This document shows positions 53,801-62,722 of a DNA stretch of 64,000 nt, one piece after another. A model generated the notes under the pieces. The model was not told the DNA's origin. It ran no database searches and saw only the letters and a program-made list of their open reading frames with translations. The DNA is from Sphingobacterium corticibacter (GTDB lineage Bacteria > Bacteroidota > Bacteroidia > Sphingobacteriales > Sphingobacteriaceae): NCBI RefSeq assembly GCF_003076635.1, contig NZ_QDKG01000001.1, positions 806,001 to 870,000 on the forward strand, given 5' to 3'. Within the stretch, counting starts at the first letter, position 1; each line of letters opens with the position of its first letter. The position numbers and the translations under genes are program-made.

Positions 53801-54117
53801 GTTCTGTAGCCAACCATCGTAAACACCAGTATCGCATCAGCAGGTACGTTTTCTAACGAGAAGTAACCTTCAGCATTGGTACTCGTGGCAATCTGTGTGT
53901 CTTTTACAACAACGGATACGCCCGAGATAGCTTCATTTCCAGACATCGAGTTCACGCGTCCGGATACAGTTATTTGCTGGGCATATAAAAGGTCATTTTT
54001 ATTATGCAGCTGGTGCAGGGGAGATTCTTTGGCCATAGATTCCTGAATTGGTAGTACCAACAACAAGCTCAACATAGGGCAAAAAGTCTTCTTTAGGACT
54101 TCATTACGAATGTTCAT
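50890..54117 (-). CDS. SusC/RagA family TonB-linked outer-membrane protein (pair 1)
   Basis: A 1075-aa glycan importer. Signal segment (1-30), carboxypeptidase-like domain (about 48-125, ISGVSVVVKDTQIATST), SusC-type TonB box region LEEVVVVGYGTQKKETI, plug with GRMAGITATQSSAEPGNDG, IRIRGTNTF and LKDAAAAIYGARAANGVILV, then a barrel ending in LTF. Length matches SusC. It is followed at once by its SusD gene. No ECF sigma, anti-sigma or hybrid regulator is adjacent. Upstream is the 1.2-kb gap to the second SusD gene. Confidence 0.94.
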   Translation of the reverse strand: MNIRNEVLKKTFCPMLSLLLVLPIQESMAKESPLHQLHNKNDLLYAQQITVSGRVNSMSGNEAISGVSVVVKDTQIATSTNAEGYFSLENVPADAILVFTMVGYRTLEEPVNQRTSLSISMQDDLSNLEEVVVVGYGTQKKETITGSVATVKSADLAKSPTLNVSNALVGRMAGITATQSSAEPGNDGSNIRIRGTNTFGNSEPLIVIDGIPARQGGFERLNPLDIDNISVLKDAAAAIYGARAANGVILVTTKQGKQGKPTISYTFNQGFSQPTYVPKLADAAQYAEMRNELEIFKLPVSEWSAANTAFRNQGIFERANGSTITAPFSPQDFQMFRDGSNPWTHPNTDWYGATLKNWTPQSQHNVQLSGGSENFRYLTSVGYQTQDAFYKNSATNYSQYDMRINLEGEINEYVSVKVGVLGRQEDRNFPTKSAATIFRMLMRGNPTQPAFWPNGLPGPDIEHGENPVVITTDQTGYDRSKRYYFQTNGQIDIKIPGVDGLKFTGTASVDKYIQQSKRWETPWYLYSWQGNYEADGVTPQLVPGLRGPRPDPALSQGNEDQLNVLLGAMANYDRSFGDHSFNLMAGVNRETIRNDNFTAFRRYFISAATDQMFAGGDAEKDNGGGAWERARLNYFGRLGYNYQEKYIAEFLWRYDGSYMFPQASRYGFFPGVLAAWRISEESFWKDNVSFVNSLKLRGSYGQMGNDNIFYNDELQEYQYFSTYGFGTYIVDGNLVKSLFETRVPNNFITWEVANNYNVGLDGQLFNGKVNFEFDMFLNRRSSILWQRNASVPQSTGMTLPAENIGKMENRGFDLNIGYNGSVGELRYNINVNGGYAKNKILFWDEAAGAPEWQRTTGRMLNAGMYYIHDGVFRNEAEIAANTLDYSAITNNLRPGDMKFVDYDGDGKITPDDRVRRDKSNIPTFQGGVNIGLQYKNFDLSILFQGAAGAELPVSSEESGAIGNYLLQFYENRWTPDNPSSEHPRITDRSDQYYSSGNTYWLESTDYLRLKNVEIGYNFPVEWTKKVGVNNFRLYANGLNLFTISKMTAYDPESVTQTGQYYPQARVINFGAALTF

Positions 54118-55283
54118 AGTGTAACAAGTAGGTTTATAGAGTTAGTAGTTTATAATTTTAAAATGTGCTAGTAAGGTAGACATAGTGCGATGTCCACAGC
54201 GTTTTCATTGGTAGTTATAAACTTAAGGATTGTCGTTTAACAATACAAGAATATTCCTGTTAAATTGAAAAAAATATTGGATTTAACAGGGAAAATGCCC
54301 TTATATACTCTGCTTTTTTTCAAAGATGCTCATTATTAATTTTGGGAAATTTTTTAGGTATATATATCTGAAATTGAGTATATTTAATAGGTTTTGATAT
54401 TATTTTTTTGAATATCAAAAATCAGTTTGAAACCATTCAACTATGCCTCACACTATCTGTTGTGTGATTCTATCCGCTTCTTTATAGTTTTTTGAAAATA
54501 TATTTTACTTCAATTAGTAAAATATATTTGACGTGTAAATTAAAAAGCATGCGTATGATTTCTGCTGATATTAATCAGATAAGAGTTTAATCAGAAGAGT
54601 TTTTTTTAATGAAATGTTCGACAACTAAGCCTTTCAAAAAGGCCTTTATAGATTGCGTTGCTTATTATAACCAAAAGCATAGTTATGTATATCGCAGATA
54701 ACGTAAGAAAATCGTTGTTGCGGATGGATGGTGAAAATTGGAAAGCGTTGGTTACTTAAAGCTTAAATTTTGTAAAATCTAGTGTTGCAGCTTTGGCACT
54801 TATACCTTTTCAGTGGTAGGAAAAATAGGAAAAGCTTGATCGTCGTTGATCTAGGCACCCGTAAAATATAATTTTCCTGTCCACATTTGGGACAGTGGAT
54901 TGATAGATCTTCTTTCAGACTCACGCTATGTAGTATATTCGTTGTATGCTGTGATTATAAAATTTGTCCAAAGGTAATGTCTTGTCAACAGATATTGACC
55001 TATTTATTCAAAGAATCAAAAAAATGTAGCTGATTTTCTACGGCTTTAAAGTATTAATATATAGTGGTTTAATGCTTGATATGTACTCTATTTAGTTTTG
55101 TTATTGTAGAGAAAATACAGCATTTCGCTAGAATTATAATTTGTGATATTTCTCGTCTGTTAAGTGCAGGTATTGACGGACATCGTTTCCAAAGCCAGTT
55201 TTGCTGCAATCTTTTCATTCAATATCTGACGATCTGATGTGCTTTTGTGAAAAACTGTGGGCGAAAATAATCTATACGAATAG
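54118..55283. other. AT-rich non-coding gap between the two SusCD pairs
   Basis: About 1.2 kb without a convincing gene. Two perfect inverted repeats stand out: TTTTGATATT (54392-54401) with AATATCAAAA (54411-54420), and a 14-bp pair AAATATATTTTACT (54496-54509) with AGTAAAATATATTT (54516-54529) over a 6-nt loop. A TACCTTTG (-7-like) box lies on the minus strand at 54976-54969, far upstream of susC. The region must hold the promoter for the first SusCD pair and could hold a small RNA, but I cannot show either. Confidence 0.5.
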
Positions 55284-55317
55284 CAAAGCCCGTAAAAAAT
55301 TACTTTTACGGGCTTTG
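55284..55317 (-). terminator. Terminator after the second SusD gene
   Basis: A perfect 14-bp stem (CAAAGCCCGTAAAA at 55284-55297, TTTTACGGGCTTTG at 55304-55317) with a 6-nt loop lies 26 nt beyond the SusD stop, ending the 56821-55344 transcript. Confidence 0.85.
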
Positions 55318-55343
55318 ATTTGTCTAAGCTTTTGGCTGGAGAA

Positions 55344-56801
55344 CTATCTTTCCCACCAGACTTTCGTGTTAAATCCGTCTTCACCGATACGATCGACTAC
55401 CTCTCGATAGTTATCCGGATTGAACCGCTGCACATCATTGTGATACATAAATCTTGATGGCATAATACCATCGTTCACCATAAATTCTGTTTTTGGCAAA
55501 ACTGGATATCCAGTACGACGATGCTCATACCATTGCTGGTAATCGTTGAAGAACAAAGCCAAATATTTCTGATTTAGTACTTGCTCCAAGGTGCCGTCAA
55601 ATGCAGCGGCTGGATTAGAAAAGTAATCGGCTGGCATCGTACTTCCTGGCCACTGAGTCAAAGCTGCTGAAACACCTCTTTCATATGCTTCTTTAGCCAG
55701 ATCCAACTGTTGAAAATGTAATGCTACCTCTGCTTTAATGAATTCGACCTCTGCATAACTCATAATTACTTGTGTTATCGGTGTACCGATGGCATCGTAA
55801 ATCATCAAGTTGCCATTTGGTGTACTTGGCGCATAATCGAATTGCGACTCGTCGCCCGAGTGAGCGCTTGGTATACCTTTGTAGCCAATGGTTTCCTGTT
55901 TTCCGTCTACTAAGCGGCTAGCCTGCGTCATAAATAACGGTCTGCGTGGATCTTCTAGATCATTCAACATGTCCACAAAGAAGCTAGACATAGCTTCAAA
56001 ATTGACATAATCTTGGCGACGTGCCCATGCATAATTGTACGGAGCTAGACCGGTGACAGTTAGTAATGCAGCCTCTGCATTCGATGTGAAAATGGGGTAG
56101 GTTGTTGGATCAGCTAAGATTTGACGAATACGATTGTAGCTGTCCATTTCCGTACGTTTAGAGGTGCGTAGCAATAATCTTAATAGCAAAGAGTTGTTGA
56201 ATTTGCGCCATTTTGTTTTATCATTGTTAAACAAAACATCATTGCCGCTCATAGTGCCTTCACCACTGTAGATCGTATTTGCTTCTTCCAGATCTGCAAT
56301 CATCTTGGCATAGATTTCTTCTTGTGTATCAAACTTTGGTTGGCTCACGCCTTCCTCTGCACGTAACGCTTCGGAAAAAGGAACGTCGCCGAAAGCATCT
56401 GTCAAAATACCGCCAATGTAAGCTTGCAAAGTCGATGCAACAGCCAGATATGCTGGCTGACCGGATGCATCTGCTGCTTCGCGCATCTCACGTACGTTGC
56501 GTAGCCAAGAATAGCAAGTGTTCCATGTTCCGTTACCAGCACCGGGCGTCAAGTCATAGCGGTGTACGCCCAACTGTACGCTTGGATTTGGCAAACCAAC
56601 TTGCATAATTTGCCACGTAAAGTCGTAGCTGCGTACCGTAAAATAATTGCTCATGCCGTAGATCGTCGGTGTGACCAAACTGCCTGGCGTAACTTGTTCA
56701 ATACGATTGGGATCAATGTTTAGTTCATCGAACTCACTCGTACACGAGGTTTCGCTAAATAATATGGAAGCTCCAAGGAGCATATAAATAATTTTTTTCA
56801 T
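55344..56801 (-). CDS. SusD/RagB family nutrient-binding outer-membrane lipoprotein (second pair)
   Basis: A 485-aa lipoprotein (lipobox SETSC, about residue 20) of the shorter SusD-like subgroup. Visible are ELNIDPNRIEQVTPGSLVTPTIYGM, AVASTLQAYIGGILTDAFGDVPFSEAL, SYAEVEFIKAEVALH and FNDYQQWYEHRRTGYPVLPK. The last block contrasts with the longer SusD at 48996, so the two pairs are of different types and probably bind different ligands. It follows its SusC gene with a 19-nt gap. Confidence 0.92.
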   Translation of the reverse strand: MKKIIYMLLGASILFSETSCTSEFDELNIDPNRIEQVTPGSLVTPTIYGMSNYFTVRSYDFTWQIMQVGLPNPSVQLGVHRYDLTPGAGNGTWNTCYSWLRNVREMREAADASGQPAYLAVASTLQAYIGGILTDAFGDVPFSEALRAEEGVSQPKFDTQEEIYAKMIADLEEANTIYSGEGTMSGNDVLFNNDKTKWRKFNNSLLLRLLLRTSKRTEMDSYNRIRQILADPTTYPIFTSNAEAALLTVTGLAPYNYAWARRQDYVNFEAMSSFFVDMLNDLEDPRRPLFMTQASRLVDGKQETIGYKGIPSAHSGDESQFDYAPSTPNGNLMIYDAIGTPITQVIMSYAEVEFIKAEVALHFQQLDLAKEAYERGVSAALTQWPGSTMPADYFSNPAAAFDGTLEQVLNQKYLALFFNDYQQWYEHRRTGYPVLPKTEFMVNDGIMPSRFMYHNDVQRFNPDNYREVVDRIGEDGFNTKVWWER

Positions 56802-56820
56802 CTTCTTGTCTTGCTAATAA

Positions 56821-59800
56821 TTACAGAGATAATTGTAAGTTGAAGCCGTAGGTGCGTGGTGTCGGCATTTGCCCCATTTCCACACCTGGCATAATCACGT
56901 CGCCATTCAATGCAGCGGTTTCTGGATCATAGATTGGAAACTTAGACCACATAGCCAGGTCGCGGCCAAATAATGCTAGATTTACATTTGAAACGCGTAA
57001 TCGTTTTGCCACTGATTGTGGTAAGTTATATGCGATTCTCAACTCACGGAGTTTCAGATACGACGCATCAAAGCTGTTTGTTTCCACGTTGGCACGACGG
57101 TAATAGTCTCCGTACCAAGTGTTGATTGCTGCTGCCGTGGTATTTGGCGAATACGTGCCATCGCTATTGCGTACCACACCATCGCCCACGATTGTCATGG
57201 TTTCTCTACCATAAAGTGTGTGCGCTAATTTACCTTGTTCCGTCATTTTGTGGTGGGTCTGCGAATAGATAAGACCACCGTATTGACCATCTAGCAATAC
57301 GCCCAAGCTCCAGTTTTTGAAACGAAACTCATTATTGAAGCCACCGCGCCAGTCGGCATAAGCATTGCCGATCAACTGTGTTTGTGTTGGACGTAGGGCT
57401 AAACCTGTTTGTGCATTGTACACCACTTGGCCATCTTCATTACGAACTAGTCCGAATCCGTATAGATCACCTGTAGTACCGCCTTCGCGCGCAATGATGG
57501 AGACCGCTCCAGCACCACTTTGTGCAATAATCTGTTCTTGTGTATCTAGATCTTCACTCAAAGTTAATATCTTGTTGTGATTACGCGCCCAGTTGACCGT
57601 AGTTGTCCAGCTAAAGTTGTCTGTCACCACTGGGCGTCCGCTAAGTAGAACTTCGACGCCGCGATTGCGGATCTTGCCACCATTAATAAAGGCACTACTA
57701 TATCCAGTCGTGATATCCAAGGGCACGCTCAATACTTGATTGATGGATAAATTACTGTAATAATTAACGTCTGCATTGATTCGGTTGTTGAACAGGGAGA
57801 AATCAACACCTGCTTCCCACGACTTGGATATCTCTGGTTTCAAATTGGCATTGTGCAATACAGATGGTGCATTAGCCGATCCTGCAAATGGGGAAGTTTG
57901 AAAGTATTTATGAATCCGATATGGATCGGTATCGTTACCTACCATCGCCCAGGATACGCGAGCTTTTGCAAAAGAGATAACGCTCGGCAATTCAAAAATT
58001 TCCGAAAGAATGTAACTTGAGCTTACCGATGGGTAGAAGTACGATCTGTTCGCTGCAGGCAAAGTGGATGACCAGTCATTACGCCCCGTGATATCTAAAA
58101 ATATTTTATTTTCCCAACCTAGATTCGCAAAAGCGTACACACTATTCACTTGCCCACCGATGGCGGTAACCTCCGATACGGCGACACCCATAGCATTGCT
58201 CAATTTGTAGATACCTGGCAACGTCAATCCGCGCGCGATGGCATTATTATTCTTGCTATCGTATTTTCTTATATTACCACCCAACGAAGCAGATAGGGTA
58301 AATCTGTCATCCCAAGATTCGCGGAAGGTAAGCAAAGCATCCGTGTTAGACTCCAAGAAATTAACGTCTTGCTGTTTGTAATAGCCTCTTGGAAAATTGG
58401 CCGTATCGAATGGTCTTCGGCTTTCACGTTGGTCCTGACGTAGATTTAGGCCGGAGCGAAACATCAACTCCCATTTCGGATTGAAGGTATACACCCCTTG
58501 TAAGTTTCCATCAATGTTCATACTGTTGATGCTGTTCGTCATTTCGTACAGGATCACATAAGGGTTCTCAATGTACGAGCTGTACGGATGTATCTGTTGC
58601 AATTGGTTTTGGCCACGCTGCCATCTTGGTTCATAAACAGCTAAGTCAACATTAGGGTTCTGAAAGATGGTAAAGTAGTTGATAGATTGGTTGTTATACC
58701 CTGTTCCTGGTAAATTGTCACTGGTTTTGCTGGTGTACGCAAATTTAGCATTGATTTTCAACTTGTCGGAGATCTGTGCGCTTGTATTTAATGAAGCGAC
58801 TAAGCGCTCAAAACCAGTGTTTTTTAAAATCCAATTGTTTTTAGTGTGTGTTAATGATGCACGTGCTGAAAAGCGATCCGTAGCACCATCCAATGCAACG
58901 CTATTGGTAAATGTGCTACCTGTTTGATACAGATCGCGCACATTATTTCTGTAGGGTCTCCAAGGTAGTCTCTCCGTAGACTGTGCTTCTATTGAAGGGT
59001 CGTACTGAAAGTAAGATTGCCCATCAAATTTTGGTCCCCATGCGCTGGAGGTAGATCCCGTATTAGGACCATCTTCTGAGAGGCCATACGAATAATACAA
59101 TTCACCAGCGGCGTTGCGGTTATTATTTCCTTGGCCATATTCATACTGCATATCTGGCCAACGCAAAATGTCGTTCATCGCGGTGTTGGAATTTAATGTA
59201 ATACCCACTTTTCCATCGCGATTCATGCCGCGCTTGGTAGTGATGATTAAGGCACCATTACTCGCACGGCTACCATATAAAGCAGCTGCTGCGGGGCCTT
59301 TTAATACCGTGACGGATTCGATATCATCTGGGTTAATATCACCAAGGCCATTACCAAAGTCGATTGGAATATCTTTGTCGCCCGAAGATACACCAGCACC
59401 GTAGGCATCGTTTACACCAGATGTGGCTCGGCCCGTACTGTTAATCATTGGAATACCATCGATAACGATTAGCGCTTCGTTTTTGGACGGATCTAAGGAG
59501 CGATCGCCACGCAAGTTGATTCTAGCGCTGTTCAATGGACCGGAGCCTGCTTGCGTTAGATTCAAACCGGCTACTTTTCCTTTCAATCCGTCCGACCAGT
59601 TGGTTGGCATGGCGTTGGTTAATTCGTCACCTTTGATTGTACTTACTGCATACCCCAGTTCACGTGCTTCGCGCTTGATTCCCAATGCGGTCACGACTAC
59701 GGCATCGATGTTGGCCGAACCGGTTGATAGATCAATCAACAAATTGCTTTGAGCCTGATCAACGCGGACAGTGGCTTTGTCAAAACCGATGTTTACGACG

Positions 59801-60078
59801 GTTAATTCGCTTCCGGCTGGTACCTGCAAGTCGAATTTTCCATTTTCGTCTGTTTTTCCTAGTACTTGATTGTTTACCATTATCGTGGCTCCCGCAATAG
59901 GCATTTGATCGCTCGTGCTCCGCACCGTACCTCGGATCCGGATGTTTTCTTGCCATGTCGCGACCGCGGAATCCGATGCTTTAGCAACGTTTGATTCACT
60001 GAGCGATATCGCTAGCAAGAGTAATACGTACTTGATTTTTCCGATTTTTCGAAAAAAGACTGTCTGGTAGAAATTCAT
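56821..60078 (-). CDS. SusC/RagA family TonB-linked outer-membrane protein (pair 2)
   Basis: A 1085-aa importer. Signal segment, carboxypeptidase-like domain (about 48-120, IAGATIMVNNQVLGKTDENG), TonB-box-like IDAVVVTALGIKREARELGYAVST, plug with LKGKVAGLNLTQAGSGP, INLRGDRSL and LKGPAAAALYGSRASNGALIITTK, then a barrel ending in LQLSL. The ALGIKREARELGY form marks the subgroup that pairs with short SusD proteins, as here. A TACCTTTG box lies about 60 nt upstream. No dedicated regulator gene is adjacent. Confidence 0.94.
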   Translation of the reverse strand: MNFYQTVFFRKIGKIKYVLLLLAISLSESNVAKASDSAVATWQENIRIRGTVRSTSDQMPIAGATIMVNNQVLGKTDENGKFDLQVPAGSELTVVNIGFDKATVRVDQAQSNLLIDLSTGSANIDAVVVTALGIKREARELGYAVSTIKGDELTNAMPTNWSDGLKGKVAGLNLTQAGSGPLNSARINLRGDRSLDPSKNEALIVIDGIPMINSTGRATSGVNDAYGAGVSSGDKDIPIDFGNGLGDINPDDIESVTVLKGPAAAALYGSRASNGALIITTKRGMNRDGKVGITLNSNTAMNDILRWPDMQYEYGQGNNNRNAAGELYYSYGLSEDGPNTGSTSSAWGPKFDGQSYFQYDPSIEAQSTERLPWRPYRNNVRDLYQTGSTFTNSVALDGATDRFSARASLTHTKNNWILKNTGFERLVASLNTSAQISDKLKINAKFAYTSKTSDNLPGTGYNNQSINYFTIFQNPNVDLAVYEPRWQRGQNQLQQIHPYSSYIENPYVILYEMTNSINSMNIDGNLQGVYTFNPKWELMFRSGLNLRQDQRESRRPFDTANFPRGYYKQQDVNFLESNTDALLTFRESWDDRFTLSASLGGNIRKYDSKNNNAIARGLTLPGIYKLSNAMGVAVSEVTAIGGQVNSVYAFANLGWENKIFLDITGRNDWSSTLPAANRSYFYPSVSSSYILSEIFELPSVISFAKARVSWAMVGNDTDPYRIHKYFQTSPFAGSANAPSVLHNANLKPEISKSWEAGVDFSLFNNRINADVNYYSNLSINQVLSVPLDITTGYSSAFINGGKIRNRGVEVLLSGRPVVTDNFSWTTTVNWARNHNKILTLSEDLDTQEQIIAQSGAGAVSIIAREGGTTGDLYGFGLVRNEDGQVVYNAQTGLALRPTQTQLIGNAYADWRGGFNNEFRFKNWSLGVLLDGQYGGLIYSQTHHKMTEQGKLAHTLYGRETMTIVGDGVVRNSDGTYSPNTTAAAINTWYGDYYRRANVETNSFDASYLKLRELRIAYNLPQSVAKRLRVSNVNLALFGRDLAMWSKFPIYDPETAALNGDVIMPGVEMGQMPTPRTYGFNLQLSL

Positions 60079-60499
60079 GTCTTTTAGTTTGTTCCCTAAT
60101 AGTTTTTCACACGGTAGTGTGGTAGTTTTTCGTGGGCAAAGGTATAGTCGCTATGTATCGTCCATGTTAGGATAGTGTGACGAAAATGTAAATAGCGCTA
60201 AGGGTCGTATCGTATGATGCGATGGAAAACCGCTGCATAGAAAGGTTAAAGTCGCCCTCAAATTAGTATAAGGACAATATTTCAAAGATTGTCACTTACC
60301 TACCGTTATCGTGGGTTTTATCTATGTGTTAAATACCTGTCTTTCCTTACTTAACTTTAGTGCGCCAATTCTGAGAAATTACGCAAACGATTGCATGGTT
60401 CTAACTTTTTCGAAAGTGTCTGGATTTTGCCATATTGCAGTACGCTTTTAGCGAACCAATTTTCAGCGCAACTACTTACGTAAAACATCAAACACAATC
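60079..60499. other. Divergent intergenic region upstream of SusC pair 2 and the kinase gene
   Basis: A 421-nt AT-rich gap between the minus-strand SusC gene and the plus-strand kinase gene. It contains the -7-type box described at 60137-60144 for the minus strand. I see no ORF, tRNA or long inverted repeat, and no clear promoter for the kinase gene. Confidence 0.45.
60137..60144 (-). promoter_or_regulatory. Candidate -7 box for the second SusCD operon
   Basis: The minus strand reads TACCTTTG (TAnnTTTG consensus), about 60 nt upstream of the SusC ATG at 60078, a normal leader length. A -33 TTG is not evident, so the promoter may rely on an activator. Confidence 0.42.
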
Positions 60500-61615
60500 A
60501 TGGAAAATGAAAACGATCTGATATTGTCGATAGCAGCACACTTCCAAACAGAAGGGGTGATCTCGCAAGTGAAACGTTTTGGATCGGGTCACATCAATGA
60601 TACGTTTCGATTAGATACTGAAAAAGTGGGTGATCCATCATATTTACTGCAGCGCATAAATCGATTCATTTTCCCAGAACCTCAACATTTGATGGATAAT
60701 ATGGATTTGGTGTGTGGTCATTTGCAGACCAAGTTTGCGCACTTGGGAAAAGAACAGGTGCAACGTAGAACACTTACCATTATCCCAACAAAGCATTCTA
60801 AACTGTATCACGAAGATGCCCAAGGTGACAGCTGGCGGATGCTTTTATTAATCGAAAATACACATAGTGTTGATTTGGTAAGGTCACCTGCACAGGCATA
60901 TGCTGGTGGCGCTGCTTTTGGAGCATTCCAGCGCCAGCTGGCCGATCTCGAGGCAAAAAAGTTACATGTGCTTTTGCCACGATTTCATGATGTCGACTAT
61001 CGTTTGGAGAACTTAAGAAACGCATTGATTACACATCCTATGGGTAGAACGGTAGAGCCTGAGGTGCAAAAACTGTTGCAAGCAATGGAAATTAGAGAAA
61101 CTGATATGCGGCGAGATTTTATTGAACGTATTGTAACAGTTTCACCCTTAAGGATCATTCATAATGATACAAAATTTAATAATCTCCTACTAGATCAAGA
61201 TGATCGGCCTCAGTGTGTGATCGATCTGGATACCGTGATGCCGGGTTATGTCGCTTTTGATTTTGGTGATGCTATTCGTACCATTATTAATAGCGGACAG
61301 GAAGACGATCCTGCCTTGGAAAATATTACCTTAAATATACCGTTATTTGAAGCGTACACAAATGGTTACTTACAGGAAGCTGGCTCTTTCCTCACCGAAC
61401 CGGAGATGGATTCATTACTTTATGGTGTATATTTGCTGCCATATATGCAAATTCTACGATTCCTGACTGACTATATAGAGTACGATCCTTATTATAAAAC
61501 CGAATACCCAAGCCATAATCTAGTCCGTGCGCAAGCACAATTTAAGTTGCTTACCGAATTGGAAGCGCACCGGACTAGATTGCAATATATCTTACATCAA
61601 TTTGCTGCTTCTTAG
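60500..61615 (+). CDS. NahK-like sugar kinase (aminoglycoside-phosphotransferase fold)
   Basis: A 371-aa cytoplasmic kinase of the APH/choline-kinase superfamily. N-lobe FGSGHINDTFRL and YLLQRINRFIFPEP resemble N-acetylhexosamine 1-kinases. The catalytic and metal motifs are IIHNDTKFNNLLL (base Asp) and CVIDLDTVMPGYVAFDFGDAIRT. Known relatives phosphorylate GlcNAc or GalNAc at C1, but no matching phosphorylase is nearby, so the substrate is inferred. It is divergent from the second SusCD pair, and the CBM9-like gene follows 5 nt later. The two are co-transcribed. Confidence 0.83.
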   Translation: MENENDLILSIAAHFQTEGVISQVKRFGSGHINDTFRLDTEKVGDPSYLLQRINRFIFPEPQHLMDNMDLVCGHLQTKFAHLGKEQVQRRTLTIIPTKHSKLYHEDAQGDSWRMLLLIENTHSVDLVRSPAQAYAGGAAFGAFQRQLADLEAKKLHVLLPRFHDVDYRLENLRNALITHPMGRTVEPEVQKLLQAMEIRETDMRRDFIERIVTVSPLRIIHNDTKFNNLLLDQDDRPQCVIDLDTVMPGYVAFDFGDAIRTIINSGQEDDPALENITLNIPLFEAYTNGYLQEAGSFLTEPEMDSLLYGVYLLPYMQILRFLTDYIEYDPYYKTEYPSHNLVRAQAQFKLLTELEAHRTRLQYILHQFAAS

Positions 61616-61620
61616 TTTCT

Positions 61621-62256
61621 ATGCTTCTCATAAACTTTATATCTGCTCGTGTCCAGGATTGGCAAAGCTATCATGACGCCGTTAGCGTATTTTCAGAAAG
61701 CGAATGGCAAGTAATTGATTCTGTCAATTGGCCAGCTCAGTTTTCTTATGCACCAACAGTACGGTTCCAAGCTATGTATAGCGCAGAGTTTCTGCTATTA
61801 CATTATGCTGTGGAAGAGGAGTTTGTTCGTGCCTGTGCTGTACGACATAATGAAGCGGTATACGAAGATAGCTGTGTGGAATGCTTCATTTCGTTTGATG
61901 AAAAAAAGACTTATTTCAACATAGAATTTAATCTGTTAGGTACGGGGCTGATCGGCCACAGAAGCACTATCTACAAAGAAAAAAAGCGATTAGATGTAGA
62001 TCTAGTGAATCGTGTAAGTACATTCACCAATGTGCAACAGATCGCAGGAAAGAAGAATTGGCAAATGATAATGGCTATACCCTTCGAAATATTAGGACAA
62101 GATGGTACTACACTTTCAGGCAAATCGGCACATGCTAATTTCTATAAGTGTGGTGATCAATTGCCCGTACCACACTATCTATCTTGGAAGCCGATTGATA
62201 CACCACAACCGACTTTTCATAAAGTGGAATACTTTGGCGAGATCGTTTTTTTGTAG
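61621..62256 (+). CDS. CBM9-like carbohydrate-binding-fold protein
   Basis: A 211-aa protein of the family-9-like carbohydrate-binding group. Visible are LLLHYAVEEEFVRACAVRHNEAVYEDSCVECFI and YFNIEFNLLGTGLIGHR, and a WKPIDTPQPTFHKVEYFGEIVF end. The EDSCVE(C/F) stretch is characteristic. It has no clear signal peptide, so a cytoplasmic role alongside the kinase is possible. It starts 5 nt after the kinase gene. Which sugar it binds, or whether it binds any, is unknown. It is convergent with the small membrane-protein gene, 1 nt apart. Confidence 0.8.
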   Translation: MLLINFISARVQDWQSYHDAVSVFSESEWQVIDSVNWPAQFSYAPTVRFQAMYSAEFLLLHYAVEEEFVRACAVRHNEAVYEDSCVECFISFDEKKTYFNIEFNLLGTGLIGHRSTIYKEKKRLDVDLVNRVSTFTNVQQIAGKKNWQMIMAIPFEILGQDGTTLSGKSAHANFYKCGDQLPVPHYLSWKPIDTPQPTFHKVEYFGEIVFL

Positions 62257-62257
62257 C

Positions 62258-62605
62258 TTAATCTTTGCTCAAAGATAAAGAGCCTGTCGTGCCGTAAGCA
62301 GTAATCACAATACCTGTTACGATAAAAAACAATCCGACAATCTGTACCCAAGATAACGATTGCTTGAAGTACAGTGCCATGCCGAACTGAACAGTTACAA
62401 AAGTACCTCCAGAGCATAATGCAATAACGATCGGTTGTGGGAAATAACGAAACAATTGGATCAAAAACCAGCTTGCAGTTAATAATATGGCATTTCCCGC
62501 TATAAATGCATGCCAGTGGTATTTCGGGTAGATGCCGCCATACTTGAACAAGACGCTCGATATCAACTGACAAGCCCAAAAGGCAATAAAATATAGCGCA
62601 TTCAT
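62258..62605 (-). CDS. Small four-span EmrE-like membrane protein
   Basis: A 115-aa protein with four hydrophobic segments (about 2-20, 31-50, 57-76, 83-104) laid out like the small multidrug resistance/DMT family. EmrE has an essential Glu14 in its first helix; the aligned position here is Gln13 (WACQLISSVLFKYG). The usual proton-coupled drug exchange is therefore unlikely. It could be a guanidinium- or lipid-type relative or a non-transporter; I cannot say. A TAGATTTG box lies about 20 nt upstream. Confidence 0.68.
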   Translation of the reverse strand: MNALYFIAFWACQLISSVLFKYGGIYPKYHWHAFIAGNAILLTASWFLIQLFRYFPQPIVIALCSGGTFVTVQFGMALYFKQSLSWVQIVGLFFIVTGIVITAYGTTGSLSLSKD

Positions 62606-62624
62606 ATTTCAATATTTAATGTGA

Positions 62625-62632
62625 CAAATCTA
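62625..62632 (-). promoter_or_regulatory. Candidate -7 box for the EmrE-like gene
   Basis: The minus strand reads TAGATTTG, a perfect TAnnTTTG match, 20 nt upstream of the ATG at 62605. No -33 TTG at standard spacing. Confidence 0.4.
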
Positions 62633-62722
62633 CCTATTTTCATTGAAATTTGATATTCTTGCCAATAGCCTGTTGTAAATCCATTCTTTCTTTGTTAAAT
62701 TACAGCAAACAGATTCGAACCT

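Noticed and set aside
55160-55384. 74-aa minus-strand ORF at the end of the intergenic gap
   Set aside because: It overlaps the SusD stop region and terminator, and its amino-acid composition looks random.
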